Source of the DNA: Sinorhizobium meliloti 4H41
Lineage (GTDB): Bacteria > Pseudomonadota > Alphaproteobacteria > Rhizobiales > Rhizobiaceae
Direction: 5' to 3'
DNA: 64,000 nucleotides
Assembly: GCF_000375585.1 (NCBI RefSeq)
Contig: NZ_AQWP01000005.1
Coordinates: forward strand, 124,001 to 188,000
The position numbers and the translations under genes are program-made. Shown here piece by piece: positions 47,818-55,634 of this stretch. Within the stretch, counting starts at the first letter, position 1, and the number at the start of each line of letters is the position of its first letter. Below the pieces are notes generated by a model, which was not told where the DNA came from, ran no database searches, and saw nothing but the letters and a program-made list of their open reading frames with translations.

Positions 47818-49314
47818 ATGAAAGAGAAAGACAGAAAGTTTTATCTCGCGTCTGTGACCGACCGCTTCGTCCGCGGCCAGATCGACCGCCGCAGCTTCCT
47901 GCGCGCCGCCGGCACGCTCGGCCTCGGCGCAACCGCGCTCGGAATGGGTTTCGGCAGCCGCCCCTTCGGCGTAAGCAGGGCGCTCGCTCAGGAGCAGCTT
48001 CAGCCGTCGGCCGAGGTGATCTCCTGGCTCAAGGACGTCGCCAAGCCCTTTGCGGGAACGACGTTGAAGCTCGCCACGGAATCCACTCCGCCGTCGAACG
48101 CCATCAACTCGCAGCTGAAGAAATATTTCGAGGAAGCGACCGGCATCAGGGTCGAGATCGAGGTCCTGCCGCTCGAACAGGTTCTGCAGAAGCTGACGCT
48201 CGACGTCGCCTCTTCGCTCGGAACCTACGATCTCTATTACATCGACCAGAGCTGGTCGGCATCCTTCAGCCAGGACGTGTTCGATCCGCGCGAGCAGCTT
48301 CAGGACAAGCCAGACCTCGCCATGCCGAACTACAACATCGACGATTTCATGCCGGCGCTCGTCGACGGCATCGCCAAGTATGAGGATCGCTGGGTTGGCG
48401 TTCCCTACGACATTCCCATCTTCATCATGATCTACCGCAAGGACATCTACGAAAAGCTCGGTCTCAAGGCGCCGACGACGTTCGAGGACCTGCTGAACAA
48501 TTCCGCCGCCATCACGAAGGAAATGGGGCCGAACCTCTACGGCTATGCCGGGCAGATGAAGTCGGGCCACTATGCGCTGGAGTGCGAGTGGACCTCCATG
48601 CTCTGGGGAAATGGCGGCTCGATCTTCAATGCCGACAAGAAGTTCGTCGGCAACGACGAACGGGGCATCGCCGCGCTCGACTATTACACCAGGCTCAAGG
48701 AAACCATGCCGCCGGGTGTCGACCAGTGGACCTGGGACGGCCAGGGCCAGGCGATCGCTCAGGGGGTTGCCGCCTCCATGCTCTCCTGGGGCGAGTTCTT
48801 TCCCTATTTCGACGATGCCAGCCAGACCAAGGTTTCCGGCCTCTGCGAGGCGGTCGTCCCGCCGCAGCCGGCCGCGCTCAGGAAGCCCGAAGAATGCGGC
48901 TACGGCGAAATCCCCGGTACCGGCCACCAGGGCGGCTCGTCGCTGGCGGTGTCCAGATATTCGAAAAGCCCGGATGCGGCTTGGATCTTCATGCAATGGG
49001 CCACCTGCGCCGACACGCAGGCCCTCATCACCACGCTCGGCGGCGGCACCGGCCCCACCCGCGCCTCGGTCTATGACGACCCGCGCGTCAAGGCCAATGC
49101 CCGGGTCGGCGCCGGCACGACCCGTCACTTGTCGGTCGTCCGCGAGACGATCGACAAATACATGGGCTCGGAACCGGACTTGCCGGAATGGGCGCAATTG
49201 TCGAGCGACACGATTCCCGTCGGCCTCGGCAAGTATTTCGCCGGCAGCTACGGCTCCTCCAAGGAGGCGATGGACGACATCGCCTCGCAGGTCGAAACCG
49301 TTCTGAAAGGCTGA
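47818..49314 (+). CDS. ABC transporter substrate-binding protein (family 1) with Tat signal
   Basis: A 498-residue periplasmic binding protein of extracellular solute-binding family 1. A twin-arginine signal is visible (Arg24-Arg25 in IDRRSFLRAAGTLGLGATAL), so it is exported folded. The lobe sequences GTTLKLATESTPPSNAINSQ, YDLYYIDQSWSASFSQDVFD and VGVPYDIPIFIMIYRKDIY follow the family pattern. Related proteins bind polyols and oligosaccharides. GGAGGAAGAC precedes the ATG. Its role is to deliver the unknown substrate to the two permeases. Confidence 0.92.
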   Translation: MKEKDRKFYLASVTDRFVRGQIDRRSFLRAAGTLGLGATALGMGFGSRPFGVSRALAQEQLQPSAEVISWLKDVAKPFAGTTLKLATESTPPSNAINSQLKKYFEEATGIRVEIEVLPLEQVLQKLTLDVASSLGTYDLYYIDQSWSASFSQDVFDPREQLQDKPDLAMPNYNIDDFMPALVDGIAKYEDRWVGVPYDIPIFIMIYRKDIYEKLGLKAPTTFEDLLNNSAAITKEMGPNLYGYAGQMKSGHYALECEWTSMLWGNGGSIFNADKKFVGNDERGIAALDYYTRLKETMPPGVDQWTWDGQGQAIAQGVAASMLSWGEFFPYFDDASQTKVSGLCEAVVPPQPAALRKPEECGYGEIPGTGHQGGSSLAVSRYSKSPDAAWIFMQWATCADTQALITTLGGGTGPTRASVYDDPRVKANARVGAGTTRHLSVVRETIDKYMGSEPDLPEWAQLSSDTIPVGLGKYFAGSYGSSKEAMDDIASQVETVLKG

Positions 49315-49434
49315 CTCACATCCGGATGGGGTGCCGCTGCATGTCGGATGCGGCGGCGACATTGCGCATCGGCAAGCGCGCCGTCTTAGCGGTGCCCCTT
49401 CCAGCCGGGACAAACGCAAAAACAGGGGACCACC

Positions 49435-50160
49435 ATGCCCGAAAAACCGCTGATAGCGATCACTGGCGCCAGCTCCGGCATTGGAGAGGCCGTCGCGCGC
49501 GCCTTCTCCAAGGCCGGCCATCCGTTGCTGCTCATAGCACGCAGGCTCGACCGGCTCGAGTCGCTGGACTTGCCCAATGCCGTTCTGAAGAAGGCGGACG
49601 TGCGCGATCGCGCTGCACTTGCGGATGCGGTCGGCGAAGCCGAGGCGAAATTCGGGCCGGTCGACATGATGTTTGCCAATGCCGGCATCGCACGGCTCGG
49701 CGACATCGCCCGTCAGGCACCGGAAGAATGGGACGAGATGATCGACATCAACACCAAGGGTGTGATGAACAGCGTGCATGCGGTGCTATCCGGTATGATC
49801 GGGCGGAAGCAGGGAACGCTGGTGATGATGAGCTCGATCGCCGGACGCAAGGTCTACCCGGACCATACGGTCTATTGCGGCACAAAGTTCTTCGTCCACG
49901 CGGTGTCCGAAAGTCTGCGCGAATATCTGGCGCCGCACGACGTGCGCGTCATCGTCGTCTCCCCCGGCATCATCGAAACGGAGGTGCTGGACCACGTGAA
50001 GGACGAGACCACTCTTGCCAATTACAAGGCGAACAAGGCGGCGATCGGCGGCGGTATTTCAGCCGAAATCGTCGCGGACCTCATCCTCGACGCGTATCGG
50101 CTGCCGCAACGCGCGATCGTCCAGGAAATCGTCATCACGCCGACGCGGCAGAAGTATTGA
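49435..50160 (+). CDS. Short-chain dehydrogenase/reductase
   Basis: A 241-residue classical SDR. The NAD(P) site ITGASSGIGEAVARAFSKAG is near residue 8, NAGIARLGDIA near 85, the catalytic serine is in MMSSIAGRKV, and Tyr147 and Lys151 are in YCGTK. It is the Tyr-x-x-x-Lys type that oxidises secondary alcohols or reduces ketones. In a polyol pathway it could convert the imported polyol to a ketose. It lies between the binding protein and ATPase genes. Confidence 0.9.
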   Translation: MPEKPLIAITGASSGIGEAVARAFSKAGHPLLLIARRLDRLESLDLPNAVLKKADVRDRAALADAVGEAEAKFGPVDMMFANAGIARLGDIARQAPEEWDEMIDINTKGVMNSVHAVLSGMIGRKQGTLVMMSSIAGRKVYPDHTVYCGTKFFVHAVSESLREYLAPHDVRVIVVSPGIIETEVLDHVKDETTLANYKANKAAIGGGISAEIVADLILDAYRLPQRAIVQEIVITPTRQKY

Positions 50161-50210
50161 GACAGAGCTGCCGCGACGGCCGGCCGAAACGAACAGGGGA
50201 GTAACGACCG

Positions 50211-51275
50211 ATGGCGACCGTGGAATATCAGAATATCGGCAAGTCCTTCGGTGCCGTCACGATCATGCGCGACATCTCCTTCCGAATCGAGGACCACGAA
50301 TTCGTGGTCCTGCTCGGACCGTCGGGCTGCGGCAAGACGACCTTGCTCAGAATGACGGCCGGCCTCGAGGCCGTCAGCGAAGGCGATCTCATGATCGGCG
50401 GAAAGCGTGTGAACGACGTGCATCCGCGTGACCGTTCGATCGCCATGGTCTTTCAGAACTACGCGCTCTATCCGACGATGAAGGTCTACGACAACATCGC
50501 CTTCAGCCTGGAAGTGGCGAAGGTTCCTTCCGCGGAGATCAAGGAGCGAGTGGAATGGGCGGCCGCAACCCTCAACCTCACCCCCTATCTCGATCGTTAC
50601 CCAAAGGAGCTTTCCGGCGGCCAGCGCCAGCGCGTCGCCATGGGTCGCGCCATGGTGCGCGAGGCGGAGGTGTTCCTGTTCGACGAGCCGCTGTCGAATC
50701 TAGATGCCAAGCTGCGCGCTCATATGCGCACGGAAATCCGCCAGCTGCACAACCGGCTGAAGACCACCACCATCTACGTCACCCATGACCAGATCGAAGC
50801 CATGACCATGGCCGACAAGATCGTCGTCATGCGCGCGGGCAAGATCGAGCAGATCGGCTCGCCCGACGACGTCTACGACCGGCCCGCCAGCAAATATGTT
50901 GCAGACTTCATCGGCTCTTCGTCCATCAACTTCCTCCCCGGAACCGTGGTGGCGGACAATGGCGCTCCCGCCGTCGATACGGCGGCCGGCCGGCTGGCCG
51001 TGGAGGCGTCCCCGGCATTGAAGCCGGGCAGGAAGGTGGTCCTCGGCCTGCGCCCGACCGACGTGGTGGTCGATTCCGCAGGTCCGCTTGCAGCCAAAGC
51101 GATTCTCACTGAGCGGCTTGGCCATGACGCGCAGCTTTTCTGCCAGGGCCCGGAGGGAAGCTTCGTCGCGGTCGTCGACAAGGCGGAGCGGTTTTCGGAG
51201 GGCGCCGAGGTTCGCTTTGCGATCCCACCCTCCAAGGTGCACGTGTTCGATGCCGAGACCGAGGTCCGCATCTGA
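50211..51275 (+). CDS. Sugar ABC transporter ATPase (MalK/UgpC type)
   Basis: A 354-residue ATPase. Walker A is LLGPSGCGKTTLLR, signature LSGGQRQRVAMGRAMVREA, Walker B VFLFDEPLSNLD, and the H-loop is in YVTHDQIEAMTMAD. A C-terminal TOBE domain covers about 240-350. It energises the importer encoded just upstream. Its position after the SDR gene, not next to the permeases, is common for CUT1 clusters in rhizobia. Confidence 0.95.
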   Translation: MATVEYQNIGKSFGAVTIMRDISFRIEDHEFVVLLGPSGCGKTTLLRMTAGLEAVSEGDLMIGGKRVNDVHPRDRSIAMVFQNYALYPTMKVYDNIAFSLEVAKVPSAEIKERVEWAAATLNLTPYLDRYPKELSGGQRQRVAMGRAMVREAEVFLFDEPLSNLDAKLRAHMRTEIRQLHNRLKTTTIYVTHDQIEAMTMADKIVVMRAGKIEQIGSPDDVYDRPASKYVADFIGSSSINFLPGTVVADNGAPAVDTAAGRLAVEASPALKPGRKVVLGLRPTDVVVDSAGPLAAKAILTERLGHDAQLFCQGPEGSFVAVVDKAERFSEGAEVRFAIPPSKVHVFDAETEVRI

Positions 51276-51356
51276 CCGCTGCGGACCGGACATTACACTA
51301 TTGATCGACTGGGAGCCGGCCGCTCGAACGCGGTGCCGGCCAGGAAAGGAACTGTC

Positions 51357-53405
51357 ATGAAATCGCGCTGGTTGGACTCCGAATTCACTTCGACCGTAGA
51401 GGGCTATACCGCCAAAGGCGTCAATCGCGATCTTGCGGTCCGCACCTATACGACCCGGCTGCTGGGCTCCGATCCGGAATTGGTATTGCACGGCGGCGGA
51501 AACACATCGGTCAAGACCACGTTCAAAGAGATGGACGGCACCGAGGTTGAGGTACTCTGCGTCAAGGGCAGCGGATGGGACATGGGTACGATCGAGCCGC
51601 AGGGACTGCCGGCCGTGCGCTTGCAGCCGCTGCAGGCGATGATCGGCTTCGAGACGCTCTCCGACGACGACATGGTGATGCTCCAACGCCGCCTGCTTAT
51701 CGATCCAGCTTCGCCCAACCCGTCGGTCGAAGCCATCCTGCATGCGATCCTTCCCTTCAAACACATCGATCACACCCATGCGAATGCGATCGTTTCCCTC
51801 ACCAATCAGCCGCATGGCGAAGAGTTGATCCGGGAGCTCTTTCCCGAGTCGATCATCGTTCCCTATGTGATGCCGGGCTTCGATCTGGCGAAGGCCTGCG
51901 ATGCCGCCTTCAAGGCAAACCCGAAGGGCGATGGCATGATCCTGCTGAAGCACGGCATCTTCACCTGGTCGGACGAGCCGCGAGAGGCCTATGAGGACAT
52001 GATCGCCAAAATAGACAAGGCCGAGCGGCGTCTTTCTGAGGGCAGGGCGAAGCCGTTCGCGGGCATCGTCCTCCCCGACAACCTGGCCTCCGCCGCGGAG
52101 GTTGCGCCGATCCTGCGCGGGGCTTTGGCGATCGAGACGGGCCTCGAAGGTACGCCGAAGCGGTTCGTTCTGGAGCACCGTACGGGCGAGAAGATCCTCG
52201 AATTCTGCAACGCCGAAAACGTCGACAGCCTGACGCGCCGCGGCAATGCGACACCGGAGCACGTGATCCACATCAAACGCTTCGGAGTGGCACTGCCGGC
52301 GCCGCAAAAGGACAGGCTTGGCGAATGGGCAGAGCAGGCGCGGGCGGCGGTTGCCGCCTTCGAGGCCGACTACAGGGACTATTTCGAGCGCAACAATGCC
52401 CGTGTCGGCGGTGGCAAGCGGATGCTCGACCCGAAGCCTCGGGTGTTTTATGTCGCCGGCATCGGACTCTTCGCCGCCGGCGCGGCGCGAAAGAATGCGA
52501 TCGTCGGTGCGGACGTGGCGGAAGCAACCATCGACGTCATCACCAAAGCGGAAGGCATCGAGGCGTTCGAGGCGCTCTCTGAGGCCGATCTCTTCGACAT
52601 CGAATACTGGTCGCTTGAGCAGGTGAAGCTGGCAAAGGTGCAGGAAAAGCCTTTGACCCGACAGGTGGCGATCGTTACCGGCGCAGCAAGCGGGCTGGGC
52701 CTCGCGGTGGCAGAGGCACTGAAGGCGGAGGGTGCCGAACTCGCGCTCTTCGACATTTCCGAGGACGCGCTGAACGCGGCTGCGAAAAAGCTCGGCGCGC
52801 TGCCGGTGCTGTGCGACGTGACCCATCCGGAGGCGGTAGACGCAGCCGTCGCCAAGGCCGTGGCGCATTATGGCGGTGTCGACATTCTGATCTCGAATGC
52901 CGGGGCCGCCTTCCAGGGAAAGCTGCTTGGCGTCGACGAGGCGACCTTCCGCAGAGCCTTCGACCTTAACTTCTGGAGCCATCACTATGTCGCGCGTGCC
53001 GTGGTACGCGTCATGGAGCAGCAGAAAACGGGCGGCGCGCTGGTGTTCAACGTCTCCAAACAAGCGGTGAATCCCGGCGCGGATTTCGGCCCCTACGGGA
53101 CTTCAAAGGCGGCGCTGATGGCGCTGATGCGCCAATATGCGATCGAGCACGGCGGCTCCGGCATCACCTCGAACGCCGTCAATGCAGACCGTATCCGTAC
53201 CGGTCTTATGACCGACAAGATGGTGGAGGAACGCTCGAAGGCGCGGGGCGTGACGCCTGAGGACTATATGCGAGGCAATATGCTTCGCCGCGAGGTGACA
53301 GGCGCCGACGTGGCGGCGGCCTTCGTGCATCTGGCCAAGGCACGGACCTCCACCGGCGCGGTCGTCACCGTCGACGGCGGCAATGTCGCCGCGATGATGC
53401 GCTGA
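51357..53405 (+). CDS. Class II aldolase/short-chain dehydrogenase fusion (RhaD/YuxG-like)
   Basis: A 682-residue two-domain protein. Residues about 1-420 are a class II (zinc) aldolase: LVLHGGGNTSVKTTFKEMDG carries the phosphate-binding part, and DHTHANAIVSLTNQ the zinc histidines. Residues about 435-682 are an SDR with the cofactor loop VTGAASGLGLAVAEALKAEG and catalytic Tyr580 and Lys584. Fusions of this type split L-rhamnulose-1-phosphate to DHAP and lactaldehyde and then oxidise the aldehyde. No rhamnose isomerase is present here, so another ketose-1-phosphate is likely. AGGAAAGGA precedes the ATG at 51357. Confidence 0.88.
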   Translation: MKSRWLDSEFTSTVEGYTAKGVNRDLAVRTYTTRLLGSDPELVLHGGGNTSVKTTFKEMDGTEVEVLCVKGSGWDMGTIEPQGLPAVRLQPLQAMIGFETLSDDDMVMLQRRLLIDPASPNPSVEAILHAILPFKHIDHTHANAIVSLTNQPHGEELIRELFPESIIVPYVMPGFDLAKACDAAFKANPKGDGMILLKHGIFTWSDEPREAYEDMIAKIDKAERRLSEGRAKPFAGIVLPDNLASAAEVAPILRGALAIETGLEGTPKRFVLEHRTGEKILEFCNAENVDSLTRRGNATPEHVIHIKRFGVALPAPQKDRLGEWAEQARAAVAAFEADYRDYFERNNARVGGGKRMLDPKPRVFYVAGIGLFAAGAARKNAIVGADVAEATIDVITKAEGIEAFEALSEADLFDIEYWSLEQVKLAKVQEKPLTRQVAIVTGAASGLGLAVAEALKAEGAELALFDISEDALNAAAKKLGALPVLCDVTHPEAVDAAVAKAVAHYGGVDILISNAGAAFQGKLLGVDEATFRRAFDLNFWSHHYVARAVVRVMEQQKTGGALVFNVSKQAVNPGADFGPYGTSKAALMALMRQYAIEHGGSGITSNAVNADRIRTGLMTDKMVEERSKARGVTPEDYMRGNMLRREVTGADVAAAFVHLAKARTSTGAVVTVDGGNVAAMMR

Positions 53406-53424
53406 ACAGTCGCGGGGGGCACAT

Positions 53425-54441
53425 ATGGCAACGATCCTCGTTTTAGGGGCAGGCGTCATGGGTACTGCCCTTGCCGTGCCTGCCAGCGACAACGGCCACA
53501 GGGTACTGCTGGCCGGCACGCCGCTCGACACGCTGCCTGTCACCAGGATGAAGGCAGGTGAAATCCATCCGAAGCTCGACGCGACGCTTGCCGAAACGGT
53601 GACGATCCTCGCGGACGAGGAACTCCGGCCGGAACATGCCGACACGGCGGATCTCATCGTCGTCGGCGTCAGCAGCCCGGGTGTCGCCTGGGCGGCCGAC
53701 CGGCTGAGCGGTCTGCTGCGCTCGAAAAAGCCGGTGGCTTTCGTGACGAAGGGTCTCGACCGCGAGGGTGAGCGGATCGTCACCTATGCCGAGACGCTGC
53801 CGCCGCGGATCGCCAATATGGAGAGCTTCATCGGCATCGGTGGGCCATGTATCGCGCGCGAGCTTGCCAACCGCTATCCGACGTCCAGCATCTATGCCAG
53901 CCGTGACAGGGCGGCCGCGGACTTCGCCGCGGGCTTGATGCGGACACCTTATTACCGGCTCGCGGTGGGTGAGGATGTGACCGGCGTCGAGGCCTGCGCG
54001 GCGCTCAAGAATTTCTTCGCAATCGGTGTCAGCGCCATGCAGACCCGCTATCCGGACGGGCTGCGCGCCGACGGCCAGTCAAAAAACCCGACTGCGGCGG
54101 CCTTCAATCAGGCGGCTCAGGAAATGGCTTTGCTCTGCGAACGGATCGGCGGCAACCGTGCTTCCGCCTTCGACCGCGCCGGCATCGGCGATCTGCACGT
54201 GACGGTGGGCGGCGGACGCAACAGCCGGCTCGGTCACGGCCTCGGGCTTGGCCGAACCGTTGCGGACGTGATGTCGGGCGAGCTCGGCGGCGAGACGGTC
54301 GAAGGCATCGACACCGCACGAATGGTCGGCTCGTTGCTGCGGCAAATCGACGATGCCGCCACCCTTCTGCCTCTCGCAACCGCCATTACGAACGCCATAG
54401 TCGAGGACGGCGTATTCGCCTTCGACTTCGGGAGGATTTAG
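53425..54441 (+). CDS. GpsA-like NAD(P)-dependent glycerol-3-phosphate dehydrogenase
   Basis: A 338-residue protein of the GpsA family. The N-terminal nucleotide site is LVLGAGVMGTALAVPASDNG (residues about 4-23), followed by GPCIARELANRYPTSSIYAS. Catalytic Lys195 is in ACAALKNFFAIGVSAMQTRY, and a C-terminal helical domain has GDLHVTVGGGRNSRLG. The substrate site differs from housekeeping GpsA (GVELGGALKNVIA): GVEACAALKNFFA with the extra MQTRYPDGLRADGQ, which suggests a substrate other than DHAP/glycerol-3-phosphate. It is the last gene of the operon, 19 bp after the aldolase fusion. Confidence 0.85.
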   Translation: MATILVLGAGVMGTALAVPASDNGHRVLLAGTPLDTLPVTRMKAGEIHPKLDATLAETVTILADEELRPEHADTADLIVVGVSSPGVAWAADRLSGLLRSKKPVAFVTKGLDREGERIVTYAETLPPRIANMESFIGIGGPCIARELANRYPTSSIYASRDRAAADFAAGLMRTPYYRLAVGEDVTGVEACAALKNFFAIGVSAMQTRYPDGLRADGQSKNPTAAAFNQAAQEMALLCERIGGNRASAFDRAGIGDLHVTVGGGRNSRLGHGLGLGRTVADVMSGELGGETVEGIDTARMVGSLLRQIDDAATLLPLATAITNAIVEDGVFAFDFGRI

Positions 54442-54475
54442 GTCGCGGCGATTCCGGGTCGGGAATGGCGCTGTT

Positions 54476-55510
54476 CTACAACCAACCTTCCAGCTCGCGG
54501 CGCACGACGTGGTTGAGCACCGCGATGCCCTCGGGGCTGTCGTTCAGGCAGGGGATATGGGCGAATTTTTCGCCGCCATTGTGGTGGAAGCTCTCGGCCG
54601 CCTGCCCGGCGATCTCTTCGAGCGTCTCCAGACAGTCGGAAACAAAGCCCGGATTGATGACGGCGATCTTCTTCACACCCTCCTTGGCCAGCCGTTCCAC
54701 GGTGGCGTCGGTATAGGGTTGCAGCCACTCCTCGGGGCCGAATCGCGACTGGAAGGTCACCTGCAGCTTTTCTTTCGCCCAGCCAAGTTTTTCGCGCAGA
54801 AGGCGTGCGGTCTTCTGACACTGGCAATAATAGGGATCTCCCTTTTCGAAATAGCTTTTCGGGATCCCGTGGAACGAGGCGAGCACCAGCTCCGGCTCCC
54901 AGTCGAGCGTCGCGAGATGCTTGGTGATCGAGGTGGCCAGGGCGTCGATGTAGACCGGGTCGTCGTGATAGGGCGGCACCGTTCTGAGCGCCGGCTGCCA
55001 GCGCATCTTGAGCAAGGCTTCGAAGGCCTTGTCGTTGACGGTGGCGGTGGTGGCGGCGGCATATTGCGGATAGAGCGGGAAGACGAGAATCCGCTCGCAT
55101 CCGGCTTTCTGCAGCGCCTCTATGCGCGACGCGATGGAGGGCTGGCCATAGCGCATCGCCCAGTCGACGACGACCTGCGGCCGGCCGCCGAAGGCGTCCG
55201 CCATCAGTGCCGCCTGATTGCGCGTATAGGTTCTGAGCCAGCTTTCGTTCAGTTCCTTGTTCCAGATGAGCTCGTAGGCCTTGCCGACCTTGCGCGGACG
55301 TGTGTTGAGCACGATGCCGTAGAGGATCGGGTACCAGAAGAGACGCGACCATTCGATCACGCGGCGGTCGCTCAGAAACTCCCGCAGATAGCGGCGCATC
55401 GAGGCGACGTCGGTACCGTCCGGCGTGCCCAGATTGACGAGGAGCACGCCGACCTTTCCGTAGCTGACGGCGGGGTGATTGGTGTTCGGCTCGGCATCCA
55501 TGGCGGTCAT
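54476..55510 (-). CDS. hemH: Ferrochelatase
   Basis: A 344-residue enzyme that inserts iron into protoporphyrin IX, the last step of haem synthesis. KVGVLLVNLGTPDGTD opens the domain, LASFHGIPKSYFEKGDPYYC carries the metal-binding His, and the signature continues with CQCQKTARLLREKLG; the acidic NPGFVSDCLETLEEI has the second catalytic site. It is the longer proteobacterial form. ATG at 55510 has ACGAGGA upstream; ATG at 55501 is possible. It faces the end of the polyol operon. Confidence 0.96.
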   Translation of the reverse strand: MTAMDAEPNTNHPAVSYGKVGVLLVNLGTPDGTDVASMRRYLREFLSDRRVIEWSRLFWYPILYGIVLNTRPRKVGKAYELIWNKELNESWLRTYTRNQAALMADAFGGRPQVVVDWAMRYGQPSIASRIEALQKAGCERILVFPLYPQYAAATTATVNDKAFEALLKMRWQPALRTVPPYHDDPVYIDALATSITKHLATLDWEPELVLASFHGIPKSYFEKGDPYYCQCQKTARLLREKLGWAKEKLQVTFQSRFGPEEWLQPYTDATVERLAKEGVKKIAVINPGFVSDCLETLEEIAGQAAESFHHNGGEKFAHIPCLNDSPEGIAVLNHVVRRELEGWL

Positions 55511-55581
55511 TTCGGTCCTCGTGAGGCGCGCACCTTTGCAAGGTGGTGGTCGCGCCGGCAGTTTCAAAGCCTTCTAAGAAG

Positions 55582-55611
55582 AAAAACCGGCGCGGGAAAG
55601 CCCGCGCCGGT
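55582..55611 (-). terminator. Terminator of the 5'-nucleotidase gene
   Basis: ACCGGCGCGGG (55586-55596) pairs perfectly with CCCGCGCCGGT (55601-55611). The minus strand continues TTTTTC. It lies 24 bp after the nucleotidase stop codon. Confidence 0.88.
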
Positions 55612-55634
55612 CCCAAATGTCGAGGCAAATCGTC

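Noticed and set aside
47701..49779. Long antisense frame over the binding-protein gene.
   Set aside because: It spans several gene boundaries on the opposite strand and has no family motifs; the plus-strand gene is clear.
39293..54475. Search for integrase, transposase, tRNA or flanking direct repeats bounding the catabolic island.
   Set aside because: None were seen, so I do not call it a mobile element.
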